Assembly: GCA_964059195.1 (NCBI GenBank)
Contig: CAXKWD010000001.1
Location: 220,542,484-220,606,483 of the forward strand
Direction of reading: 5' to 3'
Source of the DNA: Ectobius pallidus
Lineage: Eukaryota > Arthropoda > Insecta > Blattodea > Ectobiidae
Length of the DNA stretch: 64,000 nt
How positions within the stretch are numbered: the first letter of the stretch is position 1; every line of letters begins with the position of its first letter. A program made the translations under genes and the position numbers. Positions 49,951 through 60,783 of the stretch are shown in pieces. The notes beneath the pieces are model-generated. The model was not told the DNA's origin. It made no database searches and was given only the letters and a program-made list of their open reading frames with translations.

Positions 49951-51070
49951 ACATTAAATTCTCCAACTGACTCACATATCTCAGTACACCACCAGTCGTT
50001 ATCAATATGATATAAGTTACCATCCCAGTAGCAACTTAAAAACTCGTAAGTGCTTTGAGACCACTAGTAATCATTTTATTTGTGTGCAATGCACTGTGTA
50101 AAAGTTGACTTCATGGAACGCCCTGTAGTTTTGTTACACACTTAAAACATTATCACTTTCCCGTCCATTGTAAAACTTTCGTCAATACTCGACCACTGCT
50201 TTAGTTTTGAGCAAGACTATATGCAACTTGAGTTATTTATAACAAGTCCACTTCATATACAGATTGATGCAATTTATTCTTTAAAACTTATTAGAAAAAC
50301 TCATTTTATCGTGCAAATAACGGTATTCTTGCGTACCTGAAACCTGACTGTAACCCTTCCTAATAGCTGGTTTCAATTTGTAGTTTAGAGACCAAGTTCT
50401 GAGAAACGATAAGTGCTAATGTACTACCAGAACAACCGTATTTGCATTTGTGTTGGAATTCACAAAGTTAGAAGAATTTGGCAACTGAAGTATTTTCATT
50501 ATAGAAGGAAATTAGCTAATTATTTTATTAGTCACTGAAAAATAAAACAAAATTAAATAAAACCTTAATTTTTTATGATTTCCTAGATTCTATGTACAAA
50601 AATGTTACATTCATTTAATAATATGTAAAATATGTAATATTACTATGAATATGTAAAAATATGTAAAATTAAACCCAACTATCATCTTATCAGAAACTTA
50701 AATAGCCGACATTTTTCATTTTTAGTAGTCTACAAATAAGGGAATAAAATATGTAATTACATAAGAATCCGGGCCCTAGTAATCAATAGTCTTAAGAGGT
50801 TCCGCCTATTCTACCACTATAATAAATTAAAGCTGGAAGCTGAAGGAGAAAGTATTCAGGAATACAATACAATACAAACGATAGCGTCTGTTAAGCAAAT
50901 TAATTTATAAACTTATATGTTTATTAGAATTAGGCTACTGTTAAAAAAAACACTGTATAATTAGATTAAAACTACATATAATAAATAAAAAAATTGTTGA
51001 CTAATGGTGATTCAATAAATGACATTTATAGATATTAACCCAATATTGGGCCACAATTTATTATATATCT
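49951..51070. other. Intron sequence, no feature recognised
   Basis: AT-rich. A cluster of ATATGTAAAATATGTAA words lies at 50610-50680. The missing receptor exon was looked for here and not seen. Confidence 0.4.
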
Positions 51071-51480
51071 CAGGGGATGCGTTCAATCCTCTCACGCAGC
51101 GGGCCCGGGCTCGATTCCTGGTCGGGACAAGTTACCTAGGTGGGGTTTTCCCCCATCTTTGGGACAAATGTCGGGTAACTTTAGGCCCTTGTGGTCCCCA
51201 GATATCATTTGGCCGTCATTATCATCTTCATCCCATCCTCGCCTTGTTTGGAGTGAGTGTGTGTGTGTGAATAGTGTGTATCGTCCTATGTGTTCGTGTT
51301 GTCTCGGAGGTGGCCCTGGCATTGGGCTGATCACTCATCCGGGGAGGCCCTCCATGTCCTTGTCTGGTCAAAAAAGTATGTATGTGATCCAAAGATAATC
51401 CCTCTCCCGACAGGTCGCGGCCCTGTAAGGCCCGGGCGGCTTGGGTCGCTTAAATTCTAAAAGGGAGAGGTTAAACTAAG
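51071..51480 (+). repeat. tRNA-derived SINE, third type
   Basis: The tRNA part keeps GGGCTCGATTCCTGGTCGGG (box B) followed by a body with GGTGGGGTTTTCCCCCATCT, GGTGGCCCTGGCATTGGGC and CTTGTCTGGTCAAAAAAGTA. The box A half is poor. Bases 51481-52335 show nothing further. Confidence 0.6.
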
Positions 51481-52498
51481 AGAAAGAAAGAAAAAAAATA
51501 TTCTATGTAATTTTAATCTAGTGTTGTAAATGATAAGGTGAAAGAATGCTATGATGTGTCTCCAATGAACTTTAAAACTCTAAATGACCCCTTTGGAGTT
51601 GCATTCTGGGAAATGCTGAAATAGATTTCTCATTATTTGTAATTTAGATTACACAGACCAACAGCAATTTTGGTGCCTTAGAATTTATACTCATTTTTGG
51701 GTTTATTTAGGTCGCTGATGCAAATGTGCCACTAGTTTTGTCCTATCAGCTTTAGTTTTGTGAGATATGGTATTATCATTATGCATATTATCCCATTTTA
51801 CGTTTGATATAAATAAAAAAACAGTTCCTATTTTTAGCTTCTAAATCACATGAAGAAAAAAGCAACACAATAACATTACATTAACATTACAATAACAGTA
51901 TAACATGGGGTCTTTCAAAAAATTTATATTGTCACATATTGTACGGTCGTTAATGATTTATGAGCTGTCAATTTGAGGGCCAAAAAATAATCCAGCTTTT
52001 AGTTTTCTTACTACGTGTTCAAAGTAAGGTCAAGAACCTTCACTAGCTATATTATCAAGCAAGATTTCTTTTCGCTAGACTACGAGTTCATGAATAAAAT
52101 CTATATAAAAGTAGAGCTGGTAGAGAAAAACTGTTTACATATTTGGAATAAGCACACTAAGTATAGCCAAAATCCGGTAAAACATCTGAGACACCAAACA
52201 AAAAGTTCATTTTTGTTGGGCTGTGTTATTGATTTGTCTTATACCACATGAAATATGAAATAAGTCAATTAAAACCACTAGTATGTCACGGTTGAATGAT
52301 AATTCTTTCACAGTTCACTATGTATAGGCCAAGATCCAATGTTGGCAATACACCAGACTGGCCGGCTCCGTATCAGACCGGATGCGGGACGAGTTGACCC
52401 CAGCGGCCACCAGGCCTCAGCACATGCCGCTCCTCCGTTTAAACGGATCCGACGCCGTGTGAACAGTTGCGTTGCTGCCTTCACACGTGCCGGGGTGA

Positions 52499-52691
52499 AT
52501 GGCCGGAGCGAAAATGGCGAATATCGACGTTGTTCATCTCATTTCGTTGGTTGAAACCAGACCGGTTATTTGGGACAAAACGACTCCTTCACACAAAAAC
52601 AGAAATAAAACTAGAAAAGCTTGGAGGGAAGTTTTTCTGGAATTAAACGAGGATTTTGACGAGCTGGAAGACACAGAAAAAGATGACTTTG
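52499..52691 (+). CDS. MADF-BESS protein, exon 1
   Basis: Encodes MAGAKMANIDVVHLISLVE, TRPVIWDKTTPSHKNRNKTR and KAWREVFLELN, the first half of a MADF (Myb/SANT-like DNA-binding) domain: a helix with LI..VE.RPxIWD, then K.R...W..V. An alternative ATG lies five codons in (MANIDVV). It ends in phase 1 before GTAAGT. The GC-rich 5' flank (52370-52500) contrasts with its surroundings and is probably the promoter/5' UTR. The intron to exon 2 is 6.85 kb and contains an ionotropic receptor gene. Confidence 0.75.
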
Positions 52692-52734
52692 GTAAGTTTC
52701 ATTATCATCTCTATTTTTTTTTTTGCACTCCTTA

Positions 52735-53192
52735 GCTAGTAAGTGTTACTTACGAAAGTTGTTTACATGGATCGTAAGTTGACATTCCCACACAGTCTTG
52801 TTGCTATGGGCGTTGCGATGAGGTTAAATTACTTACGGTCCAAGCGCCACGTCATAATTCATTACGATACACTTCATAATACAAGCCTTTATGGACATGG
52901 CCCCCAGGACAAATATTCGGTTCCCATAACAACAAACACATGCGAATCACTTTCTGAAATAAACATCTATTTTCAAGAATGTATTAACATAATATTTTCA
53001 GGTAATATCACAATTAATATAATTAAATTGATATAAGTAACCGTCGTGCAAAAAATAGCATGCAACACACGGGCCGTAAAGGCATTTACGGGTCTCGAAA
53101 ACTTAAAAACCCTCGGCTGCGCCTCGGGTTTTCAATCTGTTTCCTCGACCCGTAAACGTGCCTTACGGCACTTGTATCGCAATATACTATTA
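52735..53192. repeat. Dispersed repeat, copy 2 (partner at 21371-21725), with GC foldback
   Basis: It shares the blocks listed for the partner. Near its right end, ACGGGTCTCGAAAAC...GTTTTC...GACCCGT and GGGCCGTAAAGGCA...TGCCTTACGGCA-like halves form a long imperfect hairpin (53075-53172). Confidence 0.7.
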
Positions 53193-53224
53193 ATCAATAA
53201 AAATCACCTTTTTATAGAAGTAAA

Positions 53225-53720
53225 TTGTACGAGAGCGCCGATACTGCTGCCAAATCCGCCGCAGTTTCGAATCTAAATTATAGCTACTCTCTTTGTCCTT
53301 ATTCTTATGTACGAAGAAGGATGTGGGATCACATTAAGACTAGGTGGAACAGTGAGTGGCTATCTAGTGTTAAAGGAACAATTACAAAAGAATTATTTTT
53401 TCCAAATATTGAAATCCGACTTCAAAGCAAAATTGAACCTGAATTTCTATTAACTCAATTCTTGTCAGGTCAAGGAATTTTTGGCTCTTACTTTGAAAGG
53501 TTTAATATTATAAGGGCGAATGGATATTTATATATTTGTAAAGAAAAACAGACCGTAGAACATCTACTTTTTGACTGCTTACTCTTTGAAAGGAAAAGAT
53601 TTTCTTGAACAGGACACTTAAAGTATTGTGGTGTTAAATATGATAAACCACTCTTTACAAATTTTAGCAAGGATTGTTGTTGTAGAGAATTCCACTATTT
53701 CATATGTTCTATATTTAAGA
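53225..53720 (+). mobile_element. Non-LTR retrotransposon tail (post-RNase H region)
   Basis: A 127-codon frame reads MWDHIKTRWNSEWL, EFLLTQFLSGQGIFGSYFER and QTVEHLLFDCLLFERKRFS. TGHG.F..YL.RF and EH.LF.C..F...R is the C-terminal signature of Jockey/R1-type elements following the RNase H domain. The expected Cys residues before EH are partly replaced; truncated and dead. Confidence 0.75.
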
Positions 53721-54550
53721 GTTTACAATAATTTTATTTAAACTTTAGCACAAACTGGATTGCCTTATGGATTCATTTATTTGAGGTACTCTTTGTAAAC
53801 CTACAGTTGTAGCATGGAGAATAAAAAAAATAGAATTACTTTATAATGAGTTTAGCAAGTATTAACTAATTATAACTATAATATGTATTTATAATAATGT
53901 CACCAAGGCCATTGCTCAAAAGAGTGTATTCTGTTAACTTAAAAAAAAAACTTTGTAGCCTCGTCGATTTCAGCTTGGGTTCAAAATAACGATCCGGTTA
54001 ACTAAGTGATATTAATGTGTTTAGCCTAATCATTTGAAATTGAGGTCCGAAATTGATTTTGCCCCCCCCCCCTTAATAAAATTCCTGGCAACGGTGATGC
54101 ATTGATCAACTAAAATCTTTTTACGCCTTATACCCTCAAATAGCAATAAAAGGCCAGGAAGTATATATATATATATATATAAATTTGTGGACTATCTTTA
54201 CAATGAGAGATATTTTGCTTTATAATTATGTAGTTTTATGTTATTAGTTAAAACAGGCCTATATAATATATGATATTGGTCGTAATTCTAATACTAGTTA
54301 AAATTGGTAAATATTAATAAACGTAGGCCTATAATTTTCAAGTCATTTGTTTCTAAAATCTCTTGTTTCTATTTATAGATAAAATGATAAAAAATGTTAG
54401 TTACTTAGTTTATGAAGAATTAGGTTATGAACTAAATCACCTGTACATTTTGTAATCACATAACATTTACATTTACATTTTAACACATTTTACACCTCAA
54501 AATTATGTTTCCTATACAACAAAGAAATACAATGAATTATGAACTACATT
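53721..54550. other. Intron sequence, no feature recognised
   Basis: AT-rich DNA with a C-run (54061-54072) and a (TA)n tract (about 54163-54181). No coding sequence. Confidence 0.4.
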
Positions 54551-54558
54551 AACAATAA

Positions 54559-55020
54559 TTAAAATAAATACATTTCCTCAAGGACTGAAGATGGAGGAAA
54601 GGTTCCCATGACACTAGTGGCATTTCCCCTTTGTATGGCAATGCTGATACGTTGCCTCAAATATTCGCCTGCCCTAGGACCCCCTGTTGCAGTAGCAAGT
54701 CTTCTACCTATCTCCAAAGTTAACTTCTTGGCTTCTGCACACCAAGTACCAAGTGTCTCCACAGCAAACACAACAAAATGATACTGGTCAATTATGTGAG
54801 AGTACTTCTTTAACTTCAAAGATACAGCAGAAATCGCAGCCGAGCCAGGATTTTTGCAGGTGACCGGCAAATGTGATGAAGCTAGTGTGTCGACACAGGT
54901 TGCATCCCATAAAAGTGATTTACCCCTGACCGAAGGGATCAACATCAGATCGACTAAGGCCAACTGGCTCCAAGATAGTCGGGACCCCAGCAGAGACTAA
55001 GGCTCTTTTAATTAGTTAAA
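54559..55020 (-). mobile_element. Retroelement C-terminal coding fragment
   Basis: The - strand reads SAGVPTILEPVGLSRSD, then after a frame break GKSLLWDATCVDTLASSHLP, YHFVVFAVETLGTWC, EIGRRLATATGGPRAGEYLR and QRISIAIQRGNATSVMGTFP. This LEP.G..R.DG...WD.T.VDT...QRIS.A.QRGN pattern recurs as the C-terminal region of reverse-transcriptase elements in many animals. No RT domain remains here. The exact element clade is uncertain. Confidence 0.6.
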
Positions 55021-55529
55021 ATATATGTACAGATAATAGAGCATTTTACATGCTGAAAGTCTTCTATAAAAATAAACTTGAATGTCTTTAATTTATTGAA
55101 TTGCGTCCATATGATCCTCAAGTATGATCTTGCACGTTGACAGATGAGTATGTTTTGCATTTGTGAAGTTAATTTCTCAAACCTTGCAGGAATATACTAT
55201 TATTTGTCTTATAAAGAAGAAGATGATAGGCTAGGAGGTCCACACTTATATTTATATCTGGCTATGTGCTGGAGGAGTTCACTTCTTAATAGTGAAAGAT
55301 GTACATTTCGGTATTAATAATTTATACCATCTTCAGTCTTACGAGTTTTTCTAGAAGTTAGCGCTCGGTTGCTGATTTGTGTACATTATACATTGTAATT
55401 GACATAAAACTACAGCCCTAATGTACCTTTGGTGAAATAGGGCTAAAAGAAATTGTATATTAAATAAATGAAATATTATACAGTCTATCTCTTTCCTAAA
55501 AACATTCTCTCATTGCAATAGAGAAACCA

Positions 55530-57095
55530 CTAGGACCAGACCCTTCTGCCAATATGTATGAGAGAGGAATGATCAAGCTTAATGTTAGTGGTATGAACAA
55601 TTAATTCCATAACAAAAATGAGAACCGCGAGCATAAGTCCGATTAGCAGAATGTAAAATGCTCCTTGTAAATGGGACATATTAAATTTAACTACCGGTGG
55701 TATAAATGTCTTCATATCATGGAACTCAGTTAAAACTCTTTGCCAAGACTTTTTCTCGTAGCTAGCTAATCCAGAACTTACTATTCTGTGTAACATAGTG
55801 TCAAGTCGATCATAAATCAAACATCCCAGTTTTCTCACAGAAACTGAGTAATAAATTACCCTCACATTTTCCTCGATGGGAACAATGGCAGCTTTTCCCT
55901 CAGATGTTACATAATCCTTTAAGATATCCCACTCACTCGAAAAACGCGTTGTCAAAAATGCCAGATCATGTTTTTCTGATGTAATGGCAAGGCACTCGGA
56001 CGTTGTACATGTTTCATATTTGAGAATTTTTTCCAATTCTTGTTTTCCATCATTGTTATGAAATTCTATAGCTCGCTTAAGTCTTAGGCCTGAATTTATT
56101 ACTTCTGAGATAGTTTTCATTGGTGGAATCTCTCCAGGATTGACTATGAATCCAATAAGTGCTGCCTGATAGGCAGTGTTGATAACTAGGCAATAGAACA
56201 GCCAGATTGTGAAGAACAGTGCAGCCCCTCTGTTCATATTAAATGGTATCCCTTGTCCTAAATGGCAGCAGATAACATTGAGTAATGTTTCAGTGAAACT
56301 AGTACTTACAGGTTTACAAGAGTACATAACATTTAATTTGTCAAATACCAGCAATAAAATCCATCCAATAATAAATGTCACTGAAACCAAAATCCACACA
56401 GTGGGGGTGAACGCCTTTACCAGACTTTTCCAACGAGGAATTGGTGTTCCTGCTGGTACGAACCAAGTCATATATTCTTTAAAATGAGGATATATATCAG
56501 AACATCCATGTCGGTTAAATGAACTAGGCACCACTACGGAATTTATATGGGCTTCACTTCTATTAGCTACGAATAATTTAAAGTTAGACACTGTGGCAAT
56601 AATCCCCAATGCATTAGGAATAATGCCATGAAAACCATCTTTACTTACATATGCCATGGGAAAGTCTTGGGCCATGCCTATTTTCAAATTACATCTATGC
56701 AATTGACTTATTTCCTTTGAAGGGAAAAGATTTTTGTTTAAGTAAAACATATTTTTCTCTCCATTCCAGGCATCTAAGTAAACGATACATCTTAAAAGTT
56801 CAGTGCATATATATTTTCCTTCTCCATTAGGGTCCCACATAAATACATGAAAATTAAAACCAGAATACTCTGATGAGGGAATCAGAATTATAACATTTGC
56901 AATCCCAGTTATTTGCCAAACAAAGTTAAGATAAGTGTGTGCTAACTTAAATGATTCACGTTCATTCCTTGTAATTCTCATTGTGGCTATTATTACGTGA
57001 CTTTTCAAATTTGTATAGTTATTTCGGATATTTAAAATAGTATACCATGCCATTTTCATCTCTATAGTTCTTTCCAATCCATTCATAAGTATCAC
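55530..57095 (-). CDS. Divergent ionotropic receptor (IR), main part
   Basis: A single-exon 521-codon frame encoding most of a variant ionotropic glutamate receptor, an insect chemosensory channel subunit. The ligand-binding lobes flank the pore: about 130-225 (NLKIGMAQDFPMAYV..., GIIPNALGII) and 320-470. TM1 is at about 231-251, a pore loop at 271-284, TM2 at about 291-317 (LFFTIWLFYCLVINTAYQAA) and TM3 at about 477-500. The iGluR SYTANLAAF motif is replaced by YQAALIGFIV and the glutamate-contacting Arg/Asp are not conserved, as in divergent IRs. The frame opens upstream without a natural start and joins the 57092-57424 frame through a one-base shift. Intronless; nested in the MADF-BESS intron on the opposite strand. 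Confidence 0.85.
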   Translation of the reverse strand: MILMNGLERTIEMKMAWYTILNIRNNYTNLKSHVIIATMRITRNERESFKLAHTYLNFVWQITGIANVIILIPSSEYSGFNFHVFMWDPNGEGKYICTELLRCIVYLDAWNGEKNMFYLNKNLFPSKEISQLHRCNLKIGMAQDFPMAYVSKDGFHGIIPNALGIIATVSNFKLFVANRSEAHINSVVVPSSFNRHGCSDIYPHFKEYMTWFVPAGTPIPRWKSLVKAFTPTVWILVSVTFIIGWILLLVFDKLNVMYSCKPVSTSFTETLLNVICCHLGQGIPFNMNRGAALFFTIWLFYCLVINTAYQAALIGFIVNPGEIPPMKTISEVINSGLRLKRAIEFHNNDGKQELEKILKYETCTTSECLAITSEKHDLAFLTTRFSSEWDILKDYVTSEGKAAIVPIEENVRVIYYSVSVRKLGCLIYDRLDTMLHRIVSSGLASYEKKSWQRVLTEFHDMKTFIPPVVKFNMSHLQGAFYILLIGLMLAVLIFVMELIVHTTNIKLDHSSLIHIGRRVWS

Positions 57096-57424
57096 ATAAG
57101 ATCCTGGTTTTTTCTCACTTCCTTCGGTACAGGTCTATTTTTCTCAGAGCCATATGTTATTGTCGACATGTCCTGACTTTCATGGAGAGTTTTTAGAAGA
57201 ATATCTCCGTCTATCATGCCTCCGTGACTTGTGGTAAAATTCGGGAACCATGTCCCTGGAGTTTGTATCAGAACATACATATCCTTTCGAAAGTATGTTG
57301 AGCTGATGTTTAGAATGCATTCTGATAACTGTTTTTCTAGTAAAGTAGCATAGTTCTCTGGCAATGTAATGGCCCTTGTCTTTACAAATGTCCACAGTAA
57401 AATGATCAGTAATTTTTTATGCAT
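57092..57424 (-). CDS. Divergent ionotropic receptor, N-terminal part (frameshifted from the rest)
   Basis: ATG at 57424 starts MHKKLLIILLWTFVKTRA, a signal peptide, followed by an N-terminal domain (TLPENYATLLEKQLSECILN and on). The frame closes at TGA 57092, overlapping the main frame. A run of six A (about 57107-57112) lies just before. One extra base there would join the two frames into about 630 codons, the normal length for such a receptor. It is either a young pseudogene, an assembly error in the homopolymer or, less likely, recoding. Confidence 0.8.
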   Translation of the reverse strand: MHKKLLIILLWTFVKTRAITLPENYATLLEKQLSECILNISSTYFRKDMYVLIQTPGTWFPNFTTSHGGMIDGDILLKTLHESQDMSTITYGSEKNRPVPKEVRKNQDLM

Positions 57425-57562
57425 CTCAAATTTCTTTTTGTGCCTATTCTATAAATACTATTACGAGAAATGAGCTAGTGAGCAAAGTGCACTCTTCTGC
57501 CAAAAAAAATTGTTCACCCAGTTTGAACCACTTAGCAAACCACAATGAAATTTTTTCAGTAA

Positions 57563-57800
57563 AAAAAAGTGTGCGTGGAACGCCACGCGACAGAAGTGAA
57601 ACTTGTTTTAATTTTTGGATTTGTTTAAATTTTGGATAATCCTAATCATTGAGTGGATTGTTTTCTGTGCAGTCCGTTCTGTCACACCTCACTAATTTCG
57701 TGATGATTTTGAGCGTAACACTAATTTTGTGACGATTTTGAGTGTAACGCAAGCTCTCGATTTACCCCTATAGCGGCTAAAGAAGTTTCACTTGAAAAAA
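57563..57800. repeat. Dispersed repeat (copy B)
   Basis: Same edges as copy A at 541-1135, including the GCGTGG-AACG-CCACGC hairpin and AGAAGTTTCACTT end, but with a short interior. A CTAATTT(T/C)GTGA(C/T)GATTTTGAG block is duplicated in tandem. It lies about 140 bp upstream of the ionotropic receptor start. Confidence 0.65.
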
Positions 57801-58430
57801 TTATATTCAAACCTTACAACTGTAGTAGCCTGTACTTAATTATTAGTAATATTTTAATTAATTATTGGAGGCTAGATGAGATATAAAGTGTTTTATAAAG
57901 ATTATGTTTGAATTTAGGTACGAAATTGAGAGACTTAATTTCTGGGGGGATAGATGACAATGATATTATTGCAAATTTTTTCAACCGTATGTTAGGAATT
58001 TGGGAACAATCACCGAAAAACAGAATTATTAGATCTTCTTCTCAATGATAAGTCAGAGGACTGCTTGCCTACTGTGTTATGATTAACAAACACTTAGGTG
58101 TAACAAAAATCTATATGGTTCGTAAACTTAGCACTTAGCAGGGCCTTTTAAACAGTATATTCCATAATGTTGTTATTAAAGTTAGGTATGATAATGTTTG
58201 TTTTAAAATATTCATATTTATTAAGTAGGCCTACCCATGTAACTTTTTTACATCATTATATTTATTATATAGTGCAAATCAAAGTTTCTGTGACTCATAT
58301 GCCATTAGCTGAAATATATTGCTAAGTTAGTTCAAGTTTAATCCATTCTTTTATGAAGTTATATAAAGTGCTATCGATCACAGACTACTAACAATTTGTA
58401 CTTAACCAAATTAATCATAACTTATAATAA
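57801..58430. other. Intron sequence, no feature recognised
   Basis: Unremarkable AT-rich DNA. Confidence 0.4.
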
Positions 58431-59160
58431 AATCAGGTAAAATGATGTAACAAAGTGCCAGAATTCTTTTGTTTAATTATTGATAAATAGACTTCGGACT
58501 TTTAGGTCGCTAAAAATTCTGTTTCCCATTTAGGTTTTTACCTACAATTCGAAATCTAGTGATAAATTAATTGCAATTATGATATGTAGAAAATAAATTA
58601 TTACTTCCTCTGCCCGTACCATAGGTACTATAGGTAGAGGAAGTATTGTTTTCGACCACAAAATTCGAAGTTGAGTTTTTAGCATTTATATAGGCCTACA
58701 CGTTTCAAGGCCCCCTGAATCCAAAAATACCATTTTTGGAAACATGTCTGTGTGTGTGCCTGTGTGGATATCAGTGAACAGGCTAGCTCCAAAACGGAAA
58801 ATGGTATGAAAACAAAATTTCGTATTTGGGTCAAGTACCTTCTGAAAATGTGAGATGAAGATTGGCGACAAGTTTCTCTTATTTTTAAGTGGACTTTACA
58901 TGAAGAAATTTTCGTTTTTCACGGCTTTCTTGAAAACGGCTCTAACGATTTTCTTTAAATTTTGCACATGGGTTGCTTATACTAAGTGCTAAAATTTTTA
59001 TTAGAATCATTTTTTCGAACAAATTCTCTGAAGGGTAGTTATAAGCCACCCACTATGAATATGCGTTCTTTGCAATACGGCCTCTTGTAATATTGCAATC
59101 ATAACTGATTAAACAAATCATACTTGCACTTTGTTACATCAGTTTACCTGATTTTATTAT
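58431..59160. repeat. Rearranged AAGTGCCAG-family repeat with inward-facing ends
   Basis: The family's 3' end appears reversed at the left (AATGATGTAACAAAGTGCCAG) and forward at the right (TTGCACTTTGTTACATCAGT). Between are the 71-bp insertion (58488-58558), a foldback ACTTCCTCT...AGAGGAAGT (58605-58647) and sequence with GGAAACATGTCTGTGTGTG. Confidence 0.5.
58488..58558. mobile_element. 71-bp minimal MITE
   Basis: TAGACTTCGGACTTTTAGGT at left and ACCTACAATTCGAAATCTA at right are inverted and match the ends of the element at 16820-17558. TGATAAA flanks both sides (58481-58487 and 58560-58566). Confidence 0.6.
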
Positions 59161-59541
59161 TATATTAAAATGTCCATGTTGTACATTTCACAACAAAAAT
59201 GTCTCAATGTATGTGGTAATTATGTGAAAAAATAAAGGTAGGCCTACGTCTTATCTTTAATGTTTCATTGCTTAGGTATATCTTTTGTCTTTCATCCACA
59301 CCTCTATACACAGACTCCAAGGGAAACTTATTTTCGGACTCTCCCTCGTATATTATACTTACTAGAGGTAAAACTTTGGCATGCTGACCACATGCCCCCA
59401 ATCCTGCCATCTGTCTGTGGTAGATGACGCAGCGGTCGGGTGGTAGGCCAAGTCCCTCCAGGGATGTAGCACCGCGGAGTTAAGTTTGGTCAGAGGAGGT
59501 TATGTATTTTACACCATACTTTTTTTTTTCTTCTTTTGCAG

Positions 59542-60029
59542 CTAAGGAAGTGATGAAGAAGTGGGCGAATGTTCGAGACGCTTTCACAAAATCCATAAAA
59601 AAGCAGAAAGAACCTACAAGATCGGGGGCTGGAAAGCCGTACATTTTCAATGAACAGTTACAATTCCTTAGGAAAGTGATTCAGGAACCTGAAACAGACG
59701 ATAATCTATCAACAGAAATGGGAGACGAGGAAATTCCCGAAATTCAAGTAACTCAAGCAGTCTCAACAAGAAAACGCCAGTTGGACACGTTTGAGCTGGA
59801 AATGATTCAAGCTCTTAAAGAACAGCCGGATCGTCATTTGTCTTTCTTCACAGGAATAATTCCTTCGCTCAACACTTTCGATGATGACGAAGTATTAGAA
59901 TTTCAAATAGCGGTGCTCCAAAAAATCGCATCCATAAAGCAACGGAAAAAAACGGCTTCTGTTCAAACTGATTCTCTACGTAATAACACTGGTCAGCAGG
60001 CTGCACTATCTGATGAAAATCATCTCTAA
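59542..60029 (+). CDS. MADF-BESS protein, exon 2
   Basis: After a long pyrimidine tract and TTTTGCAG the frame completes a split Ala codon and reads KEVMKKWANVRDAFTKSIKK, SGAGKPYIFNEQLQFLRKV: the second half of the MADF domain (KW..LRD.F.....K...SG). An acidic linker follows. Near the end, FFTGIIPSLNTFDDDEVLEF and QIAVLQKI is a BESS motif (protein interaction, DD...F...I..). Stop TAA at 60027-60029; total about 226 residues. MADF-BESS proteins are nuclear transcription regulators, and some derive from transposon DNA-binding subunits. The 3' UTR runs into the assembly gap. Confidence 0.82.
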
Positions 60030-60090
60030 TGAACATGGGTCCACAATCGCCAACGTACAACGCGGTGGTCAACCAAGAACTTCAACTGGT

Positions 60091-60290
60091 NNNNNNNNNN
60101 NNNNNNNNNNNNNNNNNNNNNNNNNNNNNNNNNNNNNNNNNNNNNNNNNNNNNNNNNNNNNNNNNNNNNNNNNNNNNNNNNNNNNNNNNNNNNNNNNNNN
60201 NNNNNNNNNNNNNNNNNNNNNNNNNNNNNNNNNNNNNNNNNNNNNNNNNNNNNNNNNNNNNNNNNNNNNNNNNNNNNNNNNNNNNNNNNN
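60091..60290. other. Assembly gap (200 N)
   Basis: Exactly 200 undetermined bases; the true size may differ. It follows the MADF-BESS stop by 61 bases. Confidence 1.
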
Positions 60291-60369
60291 ATCTCTTAAT
60301 AAAAGTTGCTTGTCTATGTCCCCTCTATACACGGGTAAAATATTTCGGTGTTATTCATTAACACCCTGT
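60291..60369 (+). repeat. End of a TACAGGGTG-family element
   Basis: AAAAGTTGCTTGTCTATGTC...GGTAAAATATTTCGGTGTTA..TTCATTAACACCCTGTATA matches the right end of the element at 60784-61204. The rest is in or across the gap. Confidence 0.65.
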
Positions 60370-60542
60370 ATATACCCAAGCTCTGGGTATTTCATTATAA
60401 AACCTACGATGAAAATGTGTCCATAAAAGTTATTTTTCCCATAATTCACAATTGCTGCTGAGCGACTTCCCAGGGAATGGCGGTACTGTATGAGATTAAG
60501 CATACTTTAAAATTATGAAGCCTATTTTGAGTAATTTCTTAC

Positions 60543-60638
60543 CTTGTATCGGCGTCTCGTGATACAGGATGACGATGGGCACCGAGAAGATGGCGCTGAT
60601 AACCCACGCCACGGCCACCAGCAGTCGAGCTCTCCTCC
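60543..60638 (-). CDS. CCAP-R: CCAP receptor, TM4 exon
   Basis: Encodes W(split)[20 protein letters not shown] then [11 protein letters not shown], the fourth transmembrane helix and start of extracellular loop 2. Acceptor CTTCTTCAG and donor GTAAG are clear on the - strand; it enters and leaves in phase 1. Confidence 0.9.
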
Positions 60639-60783
60639 CTGAAGAAGAGAACAAGCCAGTTACCGAAACGACAAATTCATATGATGACTGCTCTTAACCT
60701 ACATTCAAAACAGCACTTTCACTCATATTATTATAAAAAAGATAATAATACAGATGTATATATTGATTACTTTACTCATATTA

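Noticed and set aside
56209..56487. 92-codon + strand frame
   Set aside because: Antisense shadow of the ionotropic receptor coding sequence.
60013..60426. Frames running through the run of N
   Set aside because: Created by undetermined bases.
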